The notes beneath the pieces were generated by a model. That model ran no database searches. It worked only from the letters and a program-made list of their open reading frames with translations, and was not told the DNA's origin. 64,000 nt of DNA from an uncultured Bacillota bacterium (GTDB taxonomy: Bacteria; Bacillota; Clostridia; Christensenellales; QAND01): the NCBI GenBank assembly GCA_905188085.1, contig CAJJKN010000003.1, positions 237,275-301,274 of the forward strand. The letters are read 5' to 3'. Below, one piece after another: positions 35,121-43,036 of the stretch. The translations under genes were made by a program, and so were the position numbers. How positions within the stretch are numbered: position 1 is the first letter of the stretch; each line of letters begins with the position of its first letter.

Positions 35121-36547
35121 GGCGTTTCCTCCTTTACGCACAGAGCCGAGCCCTCGCCTTTTTTGGTAATCTCTTCCATGGGCATGCCCGTTTTTTTATG
35201 AATGATTTCCGCTACGCGCATCATACAAAATCCGCCCTGGCAGCGGCCCATCCCGCAGCGGGTGCGGCGTTTGATGCCGTCAATGGTTACGCGGCCGATC
35301 GTGCGGTCGATCGCCTGTTCCACCTCTGCCTGCGTTACGGTTTCGCAGCGGCAGATGATCTTGCCGTACGCCGGGTTTTCCTCCGCCGCTTTGGCGCGCT
35401 GTTCATCCGTCATATGACTAAAGCGCGCAATGGGCTTTCTTTCGGCAATCCAATCTTTCTTTTCCGCCGCCTGCAAATCTTTTTGTATTTGCTTGGCCAA
35501 GGCCTGTCCTACGGCGGGCGCGGCCGTCAGCCCCGGGCTTTCAATGCCCAGCGCATGATACAGGCCTTTTACCTTCGGGTCTTCCCCTACAAAGAAATCC
35601 CCCGCCAAATCATGCGCTCTCAAGCCGCTAAACTGCGTAATCAGCTGCCTGCGCGGAATCTGCGGCAGCGTCAAAGCCGCCGCATCCAACACATCATCCA
35701 GCCCTTCGGCCGTGGTAGCTGTATCCGCTTTGTCTTCAATATCCTCCGCCGTCGGCCCCATCAAAAGGTTTCCGTCTACCGTCGGCGTTACCAAAATACC
35801 TTTTCCCATCTTGGTCGGCAGTTGAAACAATGTGCGCGTAGCCAAATGTCCCGCCGCTTTGTCAAACAGCATATATTCCCCTTTTCTGGGCTTGATGGTA
35901 CGCTCTATGCCTCCCGCCATGCGGGCAATTTCGTCGGCATACAGCCCGGCAGCGTTGACGATGGTTTTGGTTTCCACCGTCTTTTCCCCCGCCGTTACAC
36001 GAAAACCGCCTTCAATTTTCTCTATTTTGGTAACCGGGGATTCAAACAAAAACTCCACGCCGTTTTGTTTGGCGCTTTCGCTCAAAGCAATACACGCCTC
36101 ATACGGACATGTAATGCCCCCCGTCGGTGCATACAGCGCCCCCACCACTTCGGGATTCACATGCGGCTCCATTTCCAGCACCTGTTCCCGCGTCAAAATT
36201 TCCAGCTTTTCAACGCCGTTTTGGATCCCGCGCTGATACAGCACTTCCAGTTCCGGGCGGTCTTCTTCTTTAAAACATAGGATTAACGAGCCATTATTGA
36301 TAAACGGGAACCCCAGCTGCTCTGCCAGCGCCGGATACATTCTGTTTCCCTCTACGTTGTATTTTGCTTTCAACGTGCCCGGCTTTGCATCATACCCGGC
36401 ATGCACAATGGCGCTGTTGGCCTTTGTGGCCCCCTCCGCCACATCCTCTTTGGCCTCCACTACCAAAACAGACAGCTCTGTTTTAGACAAAAAATGCGCA
36501 ATCGCCATCCCCGTGACGCCAGCGCCGATAATCATTGTATCAAACAT
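35111..36547 (-). CDS. GlpA-like FAD-dependent glycerol-3-phosphate dehydrogenase with BFD [2Fe-2S] domain
   Basis: A 478-residue DAO-family flavoprotein. The FAD motif is IIGAGVTGMAIAHFL and the family motif is ATKANSAIVHAGYDA. The C-terminal bacterioferredoxin-like domain (about residues 395-460) has CRCE and RTRCGMGRCQGGFC, the four-cysteine set of a [2Fe-2S] cluster. The likely reaction is oxidation of glycerol-3-phosphate, or of a related 2-hydroxy acid as in LhgO. No glpK or glpF is nearby, so the substrate is uncertain. It is first of a three-gene operon with a good promoter and a palindrome across its start codon. Confidence 0.87.
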   Translation of the reverse strand: MFDTMIIGAGVTGMAIAHFLSKTELSVLVVEAKEDVAEGATKANSAIVHAGYDAKPGTLKAKYNVEGNRMYPALAEQLGFPFINNGSLILCFKEEDRPELEVLYQRGIQNGVEKLEILTREQVLEMEPHVNPEVVGALYAPTGGITCPYEACIALSESAKQNGVEFLFESPVTKIEKIEGGFRVTAGEKTVETKTIVNAAGLYADEIARMAGGIERTIKPRKGEYMLFDKAAGHLATRTLFQLPTKMGKGILVTPTVDGNLLMGPTAEDIEDKADTATTAEGLDDVLDAAALTLPQIPRRQLITQFSGLRAHDLAGDFFVGEDPKVKGLYHALGIESPGLTAAPAVGQALAKQIQKDLQAAEKKDWIAERKPIARFSHMTDEQRAKAAEENPAYGKIICRCETVTQAEVEQAIDRTIGRVTIDGIKRRTRCGMGRCQGGFCMMRVAEIIHKKTGMPMEEITKKGEGSALCVKEETPCR

Positions 36548-36573
36548 AGAACGCCTCCTTCGATTGTTCTATG
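36545..36573 (-). promoter_or_regulatory. Inverted repeat over the start region of the GlpA-like operon
   Basis: CATAGAAC (36545-36552) and GTTCTATG (36566-36573) are perfect 8-bp arms 13 bp apart. They cover the start codon and enclose the ribosome-binding site, just downstream of the -10. It could be a repressor operator at +1 or a translation-controlling hairpin. Confidence 0.5.
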
Positions 36574-36576
36574 TTT

Positions 36577-36605
36577 ACGATAGCAAAATGCTTGTGAAAG
36601 GTCAA
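36577..36605 (-). promoter_or_regulatory. Sigma-A promoter of the GlpA-like operon
   Basis: On the minus strand TTGACC (36605-36600), a 17-bp spacer and TATCGT (36582-36577) with an extended -10 TGC. The -35 overlaps the stop codon of the upstream collagen-like gene. Confidence 0.65.
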
Positions 36606-37057
36606 TCAATCGCAGTGAAAACCAGCAAAAAAATTGGGTTTTTTTTCGAAAAACACAAAGGCGTTTCCGAATAATTTCTTACCTGAATCGGGTGGCTGGT
36701 GCAAGGCCATTGCCAAATACATTGCCCTATTCCGTTTTGCACCGGGCAAATGCCGCCCTCTGTCACCATACTCCCATAGCACAGCGCCAATACGGCTTTT
36801 TCCGGGCCGCCGGAAATCTGCAACAGATACCTTCCTTTAGGCAGCGGCGTTGTTAAGCATTCCAATTCAATTTCCTGGCCAATGGGTACGGTTTGGCCTG
36901 TCTTTGCCGTATATATGTAGGGCTTTGGCCGCAAAAACGCGAAAAAATCTTCCTTTGTGCCGGTGTTTCCCGCCTTTAGCCACACTCCATAGGCAGACAA
37001 GCCATCTTCGCCTTTGAGGCCCTTGGGGCCGCGAACGGTACGCAGATGTCTTTTCAT
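36602..37057 (-). CDS. Small protein with collagen-like and SAYxxWL-type motif
   Basis: A 151-residue protein. After a basic start (MKRHLRTVRG) it has a short Gly-x-y run (GPKGLKGEDG) leading into SAYGVWLKAGNTGTKEDFFAF. That is the short motif often found in phage tail-fibre and collagen-like surface proteins. A beta-rich segment of about 90 residues with several Cys residues follows. No signal peptide or membrane helix is seen. The start at 37057 is spaced eight bases from AGGAGG; a nearby ATG two codons earlier is an alternative. The role is unknown; it may be a relic of a larger surface or phage protein, or a small structural protein. Confidence 0.72.
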   Translation of the reverse strand: MKRHLRTVRGPKGLKGEDGLSAYGVWLKAGNTGTKEDFFAFLRPKPYIYTAKTGQTVPIGQEIELECLTTPLPKGRYLLQISGGPEKAVLALCYGSMVTEGGICPVQNGIGQCIWQWPCTSHPIQVRNYSETPLCFSKKNPIFLLVFTAID

Positions 37058-37128
37058 TTGCATTTCCTCCTCGTAGTATGCTATGAAATCCGCGCGCAAA
37101 CGGCTCTTTTTTTCATCGTTTTTTCAAA

Positions 37129-37155
37129 AGAAAAAGCGGCTTTCGCCGCCTTTTT
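37129..37155 (-). terminator. Intrinsic terminator after the O-antigen-ligase-like gene
   Basis: In the transcript GGCGGC and GCCGC arms close a GAAA tetraloop flanked by A- and U-runs. It overlaps the last codon of the gene. Confidence 0.75.
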
Positions 37156-38371
37156 ATTCCAGAGGAATGTTCACCCTGTCTATGATCTTCAAATGCTTGT
37201 CCGAAAAACGTTCCTTTTCTTCCGGAGAAAGCTTATCGTAAATTCCTATACAGGATACCAGCAAAAACATCGCAATACCCGTTTGCGGGAAAAACACCGC
37301 CACATCCAGCATACCGTGCAAGGTAACCGCGCACAGCGTGCAGATGCCGGGCACGGCAAACAACGCCACATGCTTTAAGCGGTACATTCTCGTTAAATCC
37401 CGAACCAAAATCAACACATACCCCGCAATCAGCGTGGTGCCCACCACACCGCTCATCAATAAGATTTCAAAAAACAGGTTATGCGCGTGCACTTCGTACA
37501 GCCCTGCATAAAACGGAACGCCGATCTTTTCAAACATCCATGCCCCCTGCCCAAAAACAGGCGCCTGTAAAAAGCCCTTCACAGCCGCTTTCCAAATCAA
37601 AATACGGTGTTCAAAATCCGCCGAAACACTGACCCCTTCCAGGCGGATAAACATATTGGGAAAAATCGTCATCAAAAGCGGTACCAAAATGACCGTCAAT
37701 AAAATTAGAATGATCGTCAGCCGCCATTGTTTGAGCAACAACAGCGCCAATAAACTGCAAATAGCTGCTGTAATCAATGCGGCCCGGCCATCCGCCATGA
37801 TGATGCCGCTTAACCCCAAACACAGCACGATGGCATACAGATACCAATGATTGCTTTGCACCAGCTGCACCACAGCGCAAATACAGGTGAATACCATCAT
37901 CAACGCAAAATAGTTTGGGTTTAAAAATACAGACGGACCCCGAAACCCTGCTACGCCGTAGTTGATCAATTTTTCTATCAGCCCGTACAGTCCTGTGATC
38001 GCGCCGCCCGCACAAAACAAATCCAAACAGGTATGAAACAGTGGAAGCGTCATAACCTGCCTGAAATACAAACAGAGCAGTAGGCAAATTACCACGCCGC
38101 CGGCCACAACCCGATTAAACCCCGTACCTCTGACAAATGTAACCAAAAGCAACAATACACCAAACGCCATCAACGCCTTTGCGCCCGGCAGTTTCATCGC
38201 TTGGGTGAAAATTTCCTTTTTGCAAAAAAACCTTACAATCACGGCCAACGCCGGGCCGACACAATAAAACGGAGGAAAAAACAGAGAAATCGTCAACAGG
38301 CAAACCAAAAAAGAATCCACAACATCACATTGACAGTATCGTTGATTGAACTGCCTAAACCATTGAATCAA
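37154..38371 (-). CDS. O-antigen ligase/polymerase-like (Wzy_C) membrane protein
   Basis: About 405 residues with ten or more membrane helices and a Wzy_C-type loop: ILIWKAAVKGFLQAPVFGQG, then YEVHAHNLFFEILLMSGVVG. The His in the latter is the family's conserved residue. Such proteins polymerise or transfer polysaccharide on the outer face of the membrane. No glycosyltransferase or capsule genes are adjacent, so the product is unknown. A TTG at 38371 is preferred because AAAGGAGGAGG lies just before it; the ATG at 38392 would place that site inside the gene. Confidence 0.8.
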   Translation of the reverse strand: MIQWFRQFNQRYCQCDVVDSFLVCLLTISLFFPPFYCVGPALAVIVRFFCKKEIFTQAMKLPGAKALMAFGVLLLLVTFVRGTGFNRVVAGGVVICLLLCLYFRQVMTLPLFHTCLDLFCAGGAITGLYGLIEKLINYGVAGFRGPSVFLNPNYFALMMVFTCICAVVQLVQSNHWYLYAIVLCLGLSGIIMADGRAALITAAICSLLALLLLKQWRLTIILILLTVILVPLLMTIFPNMFIRLEGVSVSADFEHRILIWKAAVKGFLQAPVFGQGAWMFEKIGVPFYAGLYEVHAHNLFFEILLMSGVVGTTLIAGYVLILVRDLTRMYRLKHVALFAVPGICTLCAVTLHGMLDVAVFFPQTGIAMFLLVSCIGIYDKLSPEEKERFSDKHLKIIDRVNIPLE

Positions 38372-38547
38372 TACATCCTCCTCCTTTCCCATGTGCCCCC
38401 ATTGTATTGGTTGCGGTATGGAATGTCAAACAATCTTGTCATTTTTGTGTTCATTCCTATTTTTTATTTTTTTTATACGTGCAAACAAACCCGTTATATG
38501 CTTATGCCTGTTTATAGAAAAACAGCGCTTATTTTTTTTGATTGTAT

Positions 38548-38576
38548 AAAAAAAACGGCTTTCGCCGTTTTTTCTT
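38548..38576 (-). terminator. Intrinsic terminator after ychF
   Basis: AAAAAACGGC and GCCGTTTTTT arms close a four-base loop directly after the ychF stop codon. Confidence 0.88.
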
Positions 38577-39671
38577 TTACACATTAAACCGGAACAGCAC
38601 CACATCGCCGTCCTGGATAACATATTCCTTTCCTTCCGAGCGATACAGTCCCTTTTCACGGGCCGCTGCGATGGATCCGCATTCAATTAAATCATCATAA
38701 CTCACAATTTCCGCCCGGATAAACCCTTTTTCAAAATCCGAATGAATTTTTCCGGCGGCCTGCGGCGCTTTGGTTCCCTTTTTAATTGTCCAAGCTCTCA
38801 CTTCTTTAGGCCCGGCGGTTAAATAGCTGATCAAGCCCAGCAAACGATAGCTGGCTTCCACCAGCCGATCCAGCCCTGCGCTCGGCAGCCCCAACTCGCT
38901 TAAAAACAAGGCGCGCTCTTCCTCTTCCAGTTGTGATAATTCCTCTTCCACTTTAGCGGACACCACAACCACTTCTGCCCCTTCTTTGGCAGCTGCTTGT
39001 TTCACCTGCTCCACCAACGCATTGTTTTCCACATCTTGTAAGGCATTTTCTTCCACATTGGCCGCATAAATGATGGGCTTTTGCGTTAAAAGGGAAAATC
39101 CTTTTACAATTTCTTTTTCTTCCTCTGTCAAATCCAGCGTACGCGCCGGCGCGCCATCCTGCATATGATCCAGCAGCTTTTGCAGTACCGCACATTCTTC
39201 TTTATATTTTTTATCCCCTGTTTTAATCAGTTTGGAGGCTTTGTCAAAGCGCTTTTGCAGCACTTCTAGATCCGCCAATACAAACTCCATCTGGATGGTT
39301 TCCATATCGCGCACAGGCGCCACCGTGCCGTCCACATGGGTAATATTGTCATCTTCAAAGCAGCGCACCACGTGCACAATGGCGTCCACTTCACGAATAT
39401 GCGCCAAAAACCGGTTGCCCAGCCCTTCCCCTTTGCTTGCGCCGCGCACCAGGCCCGCAATATCCACAAATTCAATCGTAGCGGGCGTCAATTTTTCCGG
39501 ATTATACATCTCGGCCAGCACATCCAGCCGTTTATCCGGCACGGGCACAATCCCCACGTTGGGGTCTATCGTACAAAACGGATAATTGGCCGCCTGGGCG
39601 CCCGCTTTTGTCAATGCATTAAAAAGGGTGGATTTGCCTACGTTCGGCAATCCCGCAATGCCAAGCTTCAT
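38577..39671 (-). CDS. ychF: Ribosome-associated ATPase YchF (Obg family)
   Basis: A 364-residue P-loop NTPase of the TRAFAC/Obg family with a TGS domain at the C terminus. The G1 motif is GLPNVGKSTLFNALT, the G3-like region is FVDIAGLVRGASKGEGLGN, and the specificity motif is the YchF-typical NVEE rather than NKxD, which explains ATP preference. The end PQAAGKIHSDFEKGFIRAEI, followed by VSYDDL, is the TGS segment. It binds ribosomes and is linked to stress and translation start fidelity in other bacteria. TAGGAGGAG precedes the ATG, and it stands as a single gene. Confidence 0.95.
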   Translation of the reverse strand: MKLGIAGLPNVGKSTLFNALTKAGAQAANYPFCTIDPNVGIVPVPDKRLDVLAEMYNPEKLTPATIEFVDIAGLVRGASKGEGLGNRFLAHIREVDAIVHVVRCFEDDNITHVDGTVAPVRDMETIQMEFVLADLEVLQKRFDKASKLIKTGDKKYKEECAVLQKLLDHMQDGAPARTLDLTEEEKEIVKGFSLLTQKPIIYAANVEENALQDVENNALVEQVKQAAAKEGAEVVVVSAKVEEELSQLEEEERALFLSELGLPSAGLDRLVEASYRLLGLISYLTAGPKEVRAWTIKKGTKAPQAAGKIHSDFEKGFIRAEIVSYDDLIECGSIAAAREKGLYRSEGKEYVIQDGDVVLFRFNV

Positions 39672-39800
39672 CTTGTCTCCTCCTAAAGATGGCTAAAATC
39701 ACACGTTAAAATCATACTATTATACCCCGTTTTTGTTTATTTTTCCAGAACATGCCCGGAAGAAAAAATTTGGATTTATGGTAACATTCCATGCTTTTTT

Positions 39801-39809
39801 TGTTATAGT
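39801..39809 (+). promoter_or_regulatory. Extended -10 promoter element for uppP
   Basis: TGTTATAGT, with -10 hexamer at 39804-39809, 40 bp before the ATG. The -35 region (GTAACA) is poor. Confidence 0.4.
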
Positions 39810-39848
39810 AAAGATGTATATTTTATATCTCATATAAAGGGGTGTACC

Positions 39849-40646
39849 ATGACTTTTTTACAGGCCATTCTTCTTGGCATCGTACAGGGACTCACTGAAT
39901 TTTTACCGGTTTCCAGTTCAGGCCATCTGGTTATGGCCAGGGCTTTGCTCGGAATTCAAACTGAGCCGCTTGTGATGGAGGTTGTTTTACACCTGGGCAC
40001 GCTGTTGGCCGTTTTACTCGTATTTTATAAAGATGTGGTAGCCCTTGTCCGCCACCCACTAGGAAAAACCATGCGTCTGCTTGTCATCGCCACCATCCCC
40101 GCCGTTGTTTTAACCTTGCTTTTGAATAACATTATCGAAGAAGCTTTTGGCGGCCGTTTTCTTGGGATCGGGTTTCTTATCACTGCCATTCTCCTGTGCG
40201 TAGCGGAACAAAAAAAGGTACGCTCTCCGCGTAAATACAGGGATATGGATAATTTTGACGCCCTGGCCATGGGCGGCATGCAGGCGGTTGCGATGTTCCC
40301 AGGCGTTTCCCGTAGCGGCAGCACGCTGGTCGGCGGCCTGTTTTGCGGGCTGGACCGCAACCTTGCTGTCCGGTTTTCCTTTTTGATGTCTATCCCCGCC
40401 ATTCTGGGCTCGCTTGTGTTTAAATTCAAAGATATGATTGAAACCGGCCCCGGAGATGTCAGCGCCGTTGCCATTATTTTCAGTGTGCTGACCGCCGCCT
40501 TTGTCGGCCTGTTATCCATACGTTTTATGTTAAAATTGGTGCGGCGCCATAAACTATACGGCTTTGCCATTTATGTGGCCTGCGCCGGCGTGTTTGTATT
40601 GATCTGCCAATTCTGTGGCGTATTATTCCCGCCTCTGTTTGGATAA
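39849..40646 (+). CDS. uppP: Undecaprenyl-diphosphatase UppP (BacA family)
   Basis: A 265-residue integral membrane enzyme that dephosphorylates undecaprenyl diphosphate, recycling the lipid carrier for peptidoglycan; overproduction confers bacitracin resistance in other species. The two catalytic motifs are GLTEFLPVSSSGHL (residues about 14-27) and PGVSRSGST (about 154-162). About seven or eight helices are visible. AAAGGGGTG precedes the ATG. It is monocistronic, with a strong terminator shared with the convergent gene. Confidence 0.95.
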   Translation: MTFLQAILLGIVQGLTEFLPVSSSGHLVMARALLGIQTEPLVMEVVLHLGTLLAVLLVFYKDVVALVRHPLGKTMRLLVIATIPAVVLTLLLNNIIEEAFGGRFLGIGFLITAILLCVAEQKKVRSPRKYRDMDNFDALAMGGMQAVAMFPGVSRSGSTLVGGLFCGLDRNLAVRFSFLMSIPAILGSLVFKFKDMIETGPGDVSAVAIIFSVLTAAFVGLLSIRFMLKLVRRHKLYGFAIYVACAGVFVLICQFCGVLFPPLFG

Positions 40647-40660
40647 TTCTCGTACAAAAT

Positions 40661-40687
40661 AAAAAAAGCGGCTTGGCCGCTTTTTTT
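40661..40687. terminator. Bidirectional intrinsic terminator
   Basis: AAAAAAAGCGGC and GCCGCTTTTTTT form a perfect 12-bp stem with a three-base loop, between uppP and the convergent lipoprotein gene. Confidence 0.9.
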
Positions 40688-41369
40688 ATTTTGCTTTGCT
40701 GATCGGGGTAAATCTCTTTAAGATTTCCATCAGCGAATTTTCCGCATATTCCCAATATTCCGTCTTTGAGGACAGCGTACACCAGTATTCTTTCTTTTCC
40801 GTTGTCCAGATGATCAGATGATTGATCGTCCTCATCTTGTTTTTATGCACCGCTTCAAACCGGATATCCACACCTTTATAATCCCCTATTTCTATTTCTT
40901 TGGGATCCGATTCATTTTCCACTTTCGTCCCGTGTTCTTCCTGAATAGCACGATACTTTTCCCATTTGCTTTCCACATATTGCAAATCCGCCTCTTGTTT
41001 TTTCTCTCCTGATGAAATGGAAAACGAGGTGATAAACGCTTGATCCGCCCGCAGGAAAAAATAAATCTGGTCTTTCGGCGCTCCCTCCGGCTGCATCCGC
41101 TACCAATAAATCGGAACGGAAAGTACGATATCCACATCCGGGTTTGCCATCATATATGTGATGGATTTTAATGATTCTTCGGAGATATCATCCGGCAGCC
41201 CTGCCTTTTGTTTTTCCTCCTTTGTAAACGAAGGCACAGGCAAACTCGCCTGCGGATACACCGGCGTTTGCTCCGGATTTTCCGCCTTTTGCGTATTTGT
41301 CGCCCCGCAGCCTGCCACGCACAACACAACCAGCCCCATCAAACAAACTCTCTTCCATGTCCCTTTCAT
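40686..41369 (-). pseudogene. Lipoprotein gene interrupted by an in-frame amber codon
   Basis: Read on the minus strand from 41369, the frame gives a lipoprotein signal (lipobox VAGC, Cys at about 21), a Pro/Glu-rich linker and the start of a beta-rich domain ending DIVLSVPIYW, then TAG at 41102-41100. The same frame then continues without further stop (Arg, Met, then QPEGAPKDQIYFF) for another 136 codons to ISKAK. The halves together make one plausible domain of about 225 residues. The simplest reading is a recent nonsense mutation (TGG, CAG or AAG to TAG). Read-through, pyrrolysine insertion or re-initiation at the Met two codons on cannot be excluded. The function of the intact protein is unknown. 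Confidence 0.82.
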
Positions 41370-41466
41370 TTTTATCCCCCTTGTTTATATTTCGGCGCTT
41401 CCGGCCGGAAAACTTTCTTCATCTGTTTTTATTGATTACATTTTTGTTCCTTATCTTTATTGTATC

Positions 41467-41496
41467 AAAAAAAGAGCTCTTGCGAGCTCTTTTTTC
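41467..41496. terminator. Intrinsic terminator after alcohol dehydrogenase 3
   Basis: AAAGAGCTC and GAGCTCTTT arms close a TTGC loop with A- and T-runs on both sides. It also faces the amber-interrupted gene's upstream region. Confidence 0.88.
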
Positions 41497-41498
41497 TC

Positions 41499-42647
41499 TT
41501 ACACCATCAGTTTGTAGATTTCCATAATCTCTTTCTGGCCCAGCGGCACAAATCCGCCGCACTGAATGTTGGCCAATTCCGGAATATCCTCTTCCTTCAC
41601 GCCCAATTCTTCTTTGGTTGTGGGCAATCCCAATCCGGACATATAAGCTTTCACTCTGGCAATCCCTTCCAGCGCCACTTCTTCCGGATGGAACACATCG
41701 TTGTCTACGCCCATGACTTTTGTGGCAAAACGCACAAAGCGCGGCACATCGTGTTTGTATACATATTTGGCCCAAGCCGGGAACACCGTGGCCAAACCTG
41801 CGCCGTGCGCGCTGTCGTATTTGGCGCCGATCTCATGCTGAATCTGGTGGCTGGCCCAATCCTGATCACGGTCGCAGCCGCAGATGTCGTTGTGTGCCAG
41901 CGTACCGGTCCACATAACCTGCGCACGAGCATTGTAATCATCCGGATGCTCCACAGCCACTTTGCCGTATTTGAAGATGTTGCGCATCAGCGCTTCGCAC
42001 ATTTCATCCGTCAGGTTTACATCTTTGGTGTTGGTGAAATAACGTTCGATCAAATGCGTGAAAATATCAGATACACCGCAAGCCGTCTGATAGGCCGGCA
42101 GCGTCATCGTCAGTTCCGGATTCAGCACAGCCAATACCGGACGCAGCGCATCAGAACCGGTGGAGAATTTACGGCCTTTGTAGGTAATTACCGTACCGTT
42201 GGAGCCTTCGGAACCGGCCGCCGCGATGGTCAAAATGCTGGCCACCGGCAAAGCTTTGGTTACCATGCCGTTGCCTTCATAGTAGGTTTCCCATACATCG
42301 CCTTCGTTTACCACGCCGATGGCAATGCATTTTGCGGTATCAATCGTGCTGCCGCCGCCGACTGCCAACACAAAATCAACGCCTTCTTTTTTGCACAGTT
42401 CCATACCTTCCAGCGCCAGTTCGTAACGCGGATTCGGATGCACGCCGCCCAATTCCACATACGCAATGTCTGCGCCTTTGAGGGATTCGCGTACACGACC
42501 CAACAAGCCGGATTTTTCCGCGCTGTGGCCGCCATACACGATCAAAACCTTTTTCGGAGCATAGTCTTGCAAATACTTTCCGATGTTGTTTTCTTCTCCC
42601 TTACCAAACACATATTTGGTCGGAGAATAGAAGCAAAAATTATTCAT
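41499..42647 (-). CDS. Iron-containing alcohol dehydrogenase 3 (butanol dehydrogenase family)
   Basis: A 382-residue paralogue with intact cofactor motif GGGSTIDTAK, and iron-ligand motifs SDIFTH, DWASHQIQH and YDSAHGAGLAT. The start MNNFCFYSP at 42647 follows GGAGGTG; a slightly longer reading is rejected. It has a near-consensus promoter of its own. At protein level the N-terminal two thirds resemble copy 4, yet 173 bases near the C terminus are nearly identical to copy 1. Another 70-base stretch is identical to copy 4, so the gene is a mosaic. Confidence 0.93.
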   Translation of the reverse strand: MNNFCFYSPTKYVFGKGEENNIGKYLQDYAPKKVLIVYGGHSAEKSGLLGRVRESLKGADIAYVELGGVHPNPRYELALEGMELCKKEGVDFVLAVGGGSTIDTAKCIAIGVVNEGDVWETYYEGNGMVTKALPVASILTIAAAGSEGSNGTVITYKGRKFSTGSDALRPVLAVLNPELTMTLPAYQTACGVSDIFTHLIERYFTNTKDVNLTDEMCEALMRNIFKYGKVAVEHPDDYNARAQVMWTGTLAHNDICGCDRDQDWASHQIQHEIGAKYDSAHGAGLATVFPAWAKYVYKHDVPRFVRFATKVMGVDNDVFHPEEVALEGIARVKAYMSGLGLPTTKEELGVKEEDIPELANIQCGGFVPLGQKEIMEIYKLMV

Positions 42648-42753
42648 GGAACACACCTCCACTAAAATAAAACGCTGTGCGTTTTTTTAAGACAAAACAA
42701 AAAATCAAAAAGGGAAAATTTTGTTTAGAAAAAATGAAAAAACTATCACATAG

Positions 42754-42782
42754 AGTATACCATATTTATAAATTTTCAACAA
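42754..42782 (-). promoter_or_regulatory. Sigma-A promoter of alcohol dehydrogenase 3
   Basis: On the minus strand TTGTTG (42782-42777), a 17-bp spacer and TATACT (42759-42754) with an extended -10 TGG. A Rex-like half-site (TTGTTGAAAATTTATAA) overlaps it but lacks the full inverted repeat. Confidence 0.7.
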
Positions 42783-43001
42783 GCCGCAATTTTACCATCT
42801 ACACATAAATTATATTGTATTTTACCTATAATATATGCGTTGTCTTTATGATAGACTTTCCCTCTATTTTCTCCTTTTAAACCATTCTTCGTTTTTAGTA
42901 TTTCATTTCCTTCCTCTTACGTTTGCCCTATTCCTATACTTTTCTTTATCTTTGCGTCTGTTTTTCTTTTCCACATCTTCTCTCTGTTTTTAGGGTAAAA
43001 G
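42783..43001. other. AT-rich intergenic stretch
   Basis: About 220 bp between the alcohol dehydrogenase 3 promoter and the amino-acid transporter terminator. It is T-rich on the plus strand, with no gene or RNA recognised. Confidence 0.5.
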
Positions 43002-43031
43002 AAAAGAAGCCGCCTTTCGGCAGCTCCTTTT
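43002..43031 (-). terminator. Intrinsic terminator of the amino-acid ABC operon
   Basis: In the transcript AAAAGGAGCTGCC and GGCGGCTTCTTTT (two G-U pairs) close a GAAA tetraloop, followed by CUUUU. Confidence 0.85.
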
Positions 43032-43036
43032 CCCCC

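Noticed and set aside
36602..37057. Prophage remnant around the collagen-like gene
   Set aside because: No other phage gene, integrase or attachment repeat was seen.
41094..41102. Treating the amber-interrupted gene as evidence of pyrrolysine use
   Set aside because: No pyrrolysine genes or methylamine methyltransferase features are in the window; a nonsense mutation is simpler.
42750..42790. Rex operator at the alcohol dehydrogenase 3 promoter
   Set aside because: Only one half of the TTGTTAA-N4-TTAACAA repeat is recognisable.
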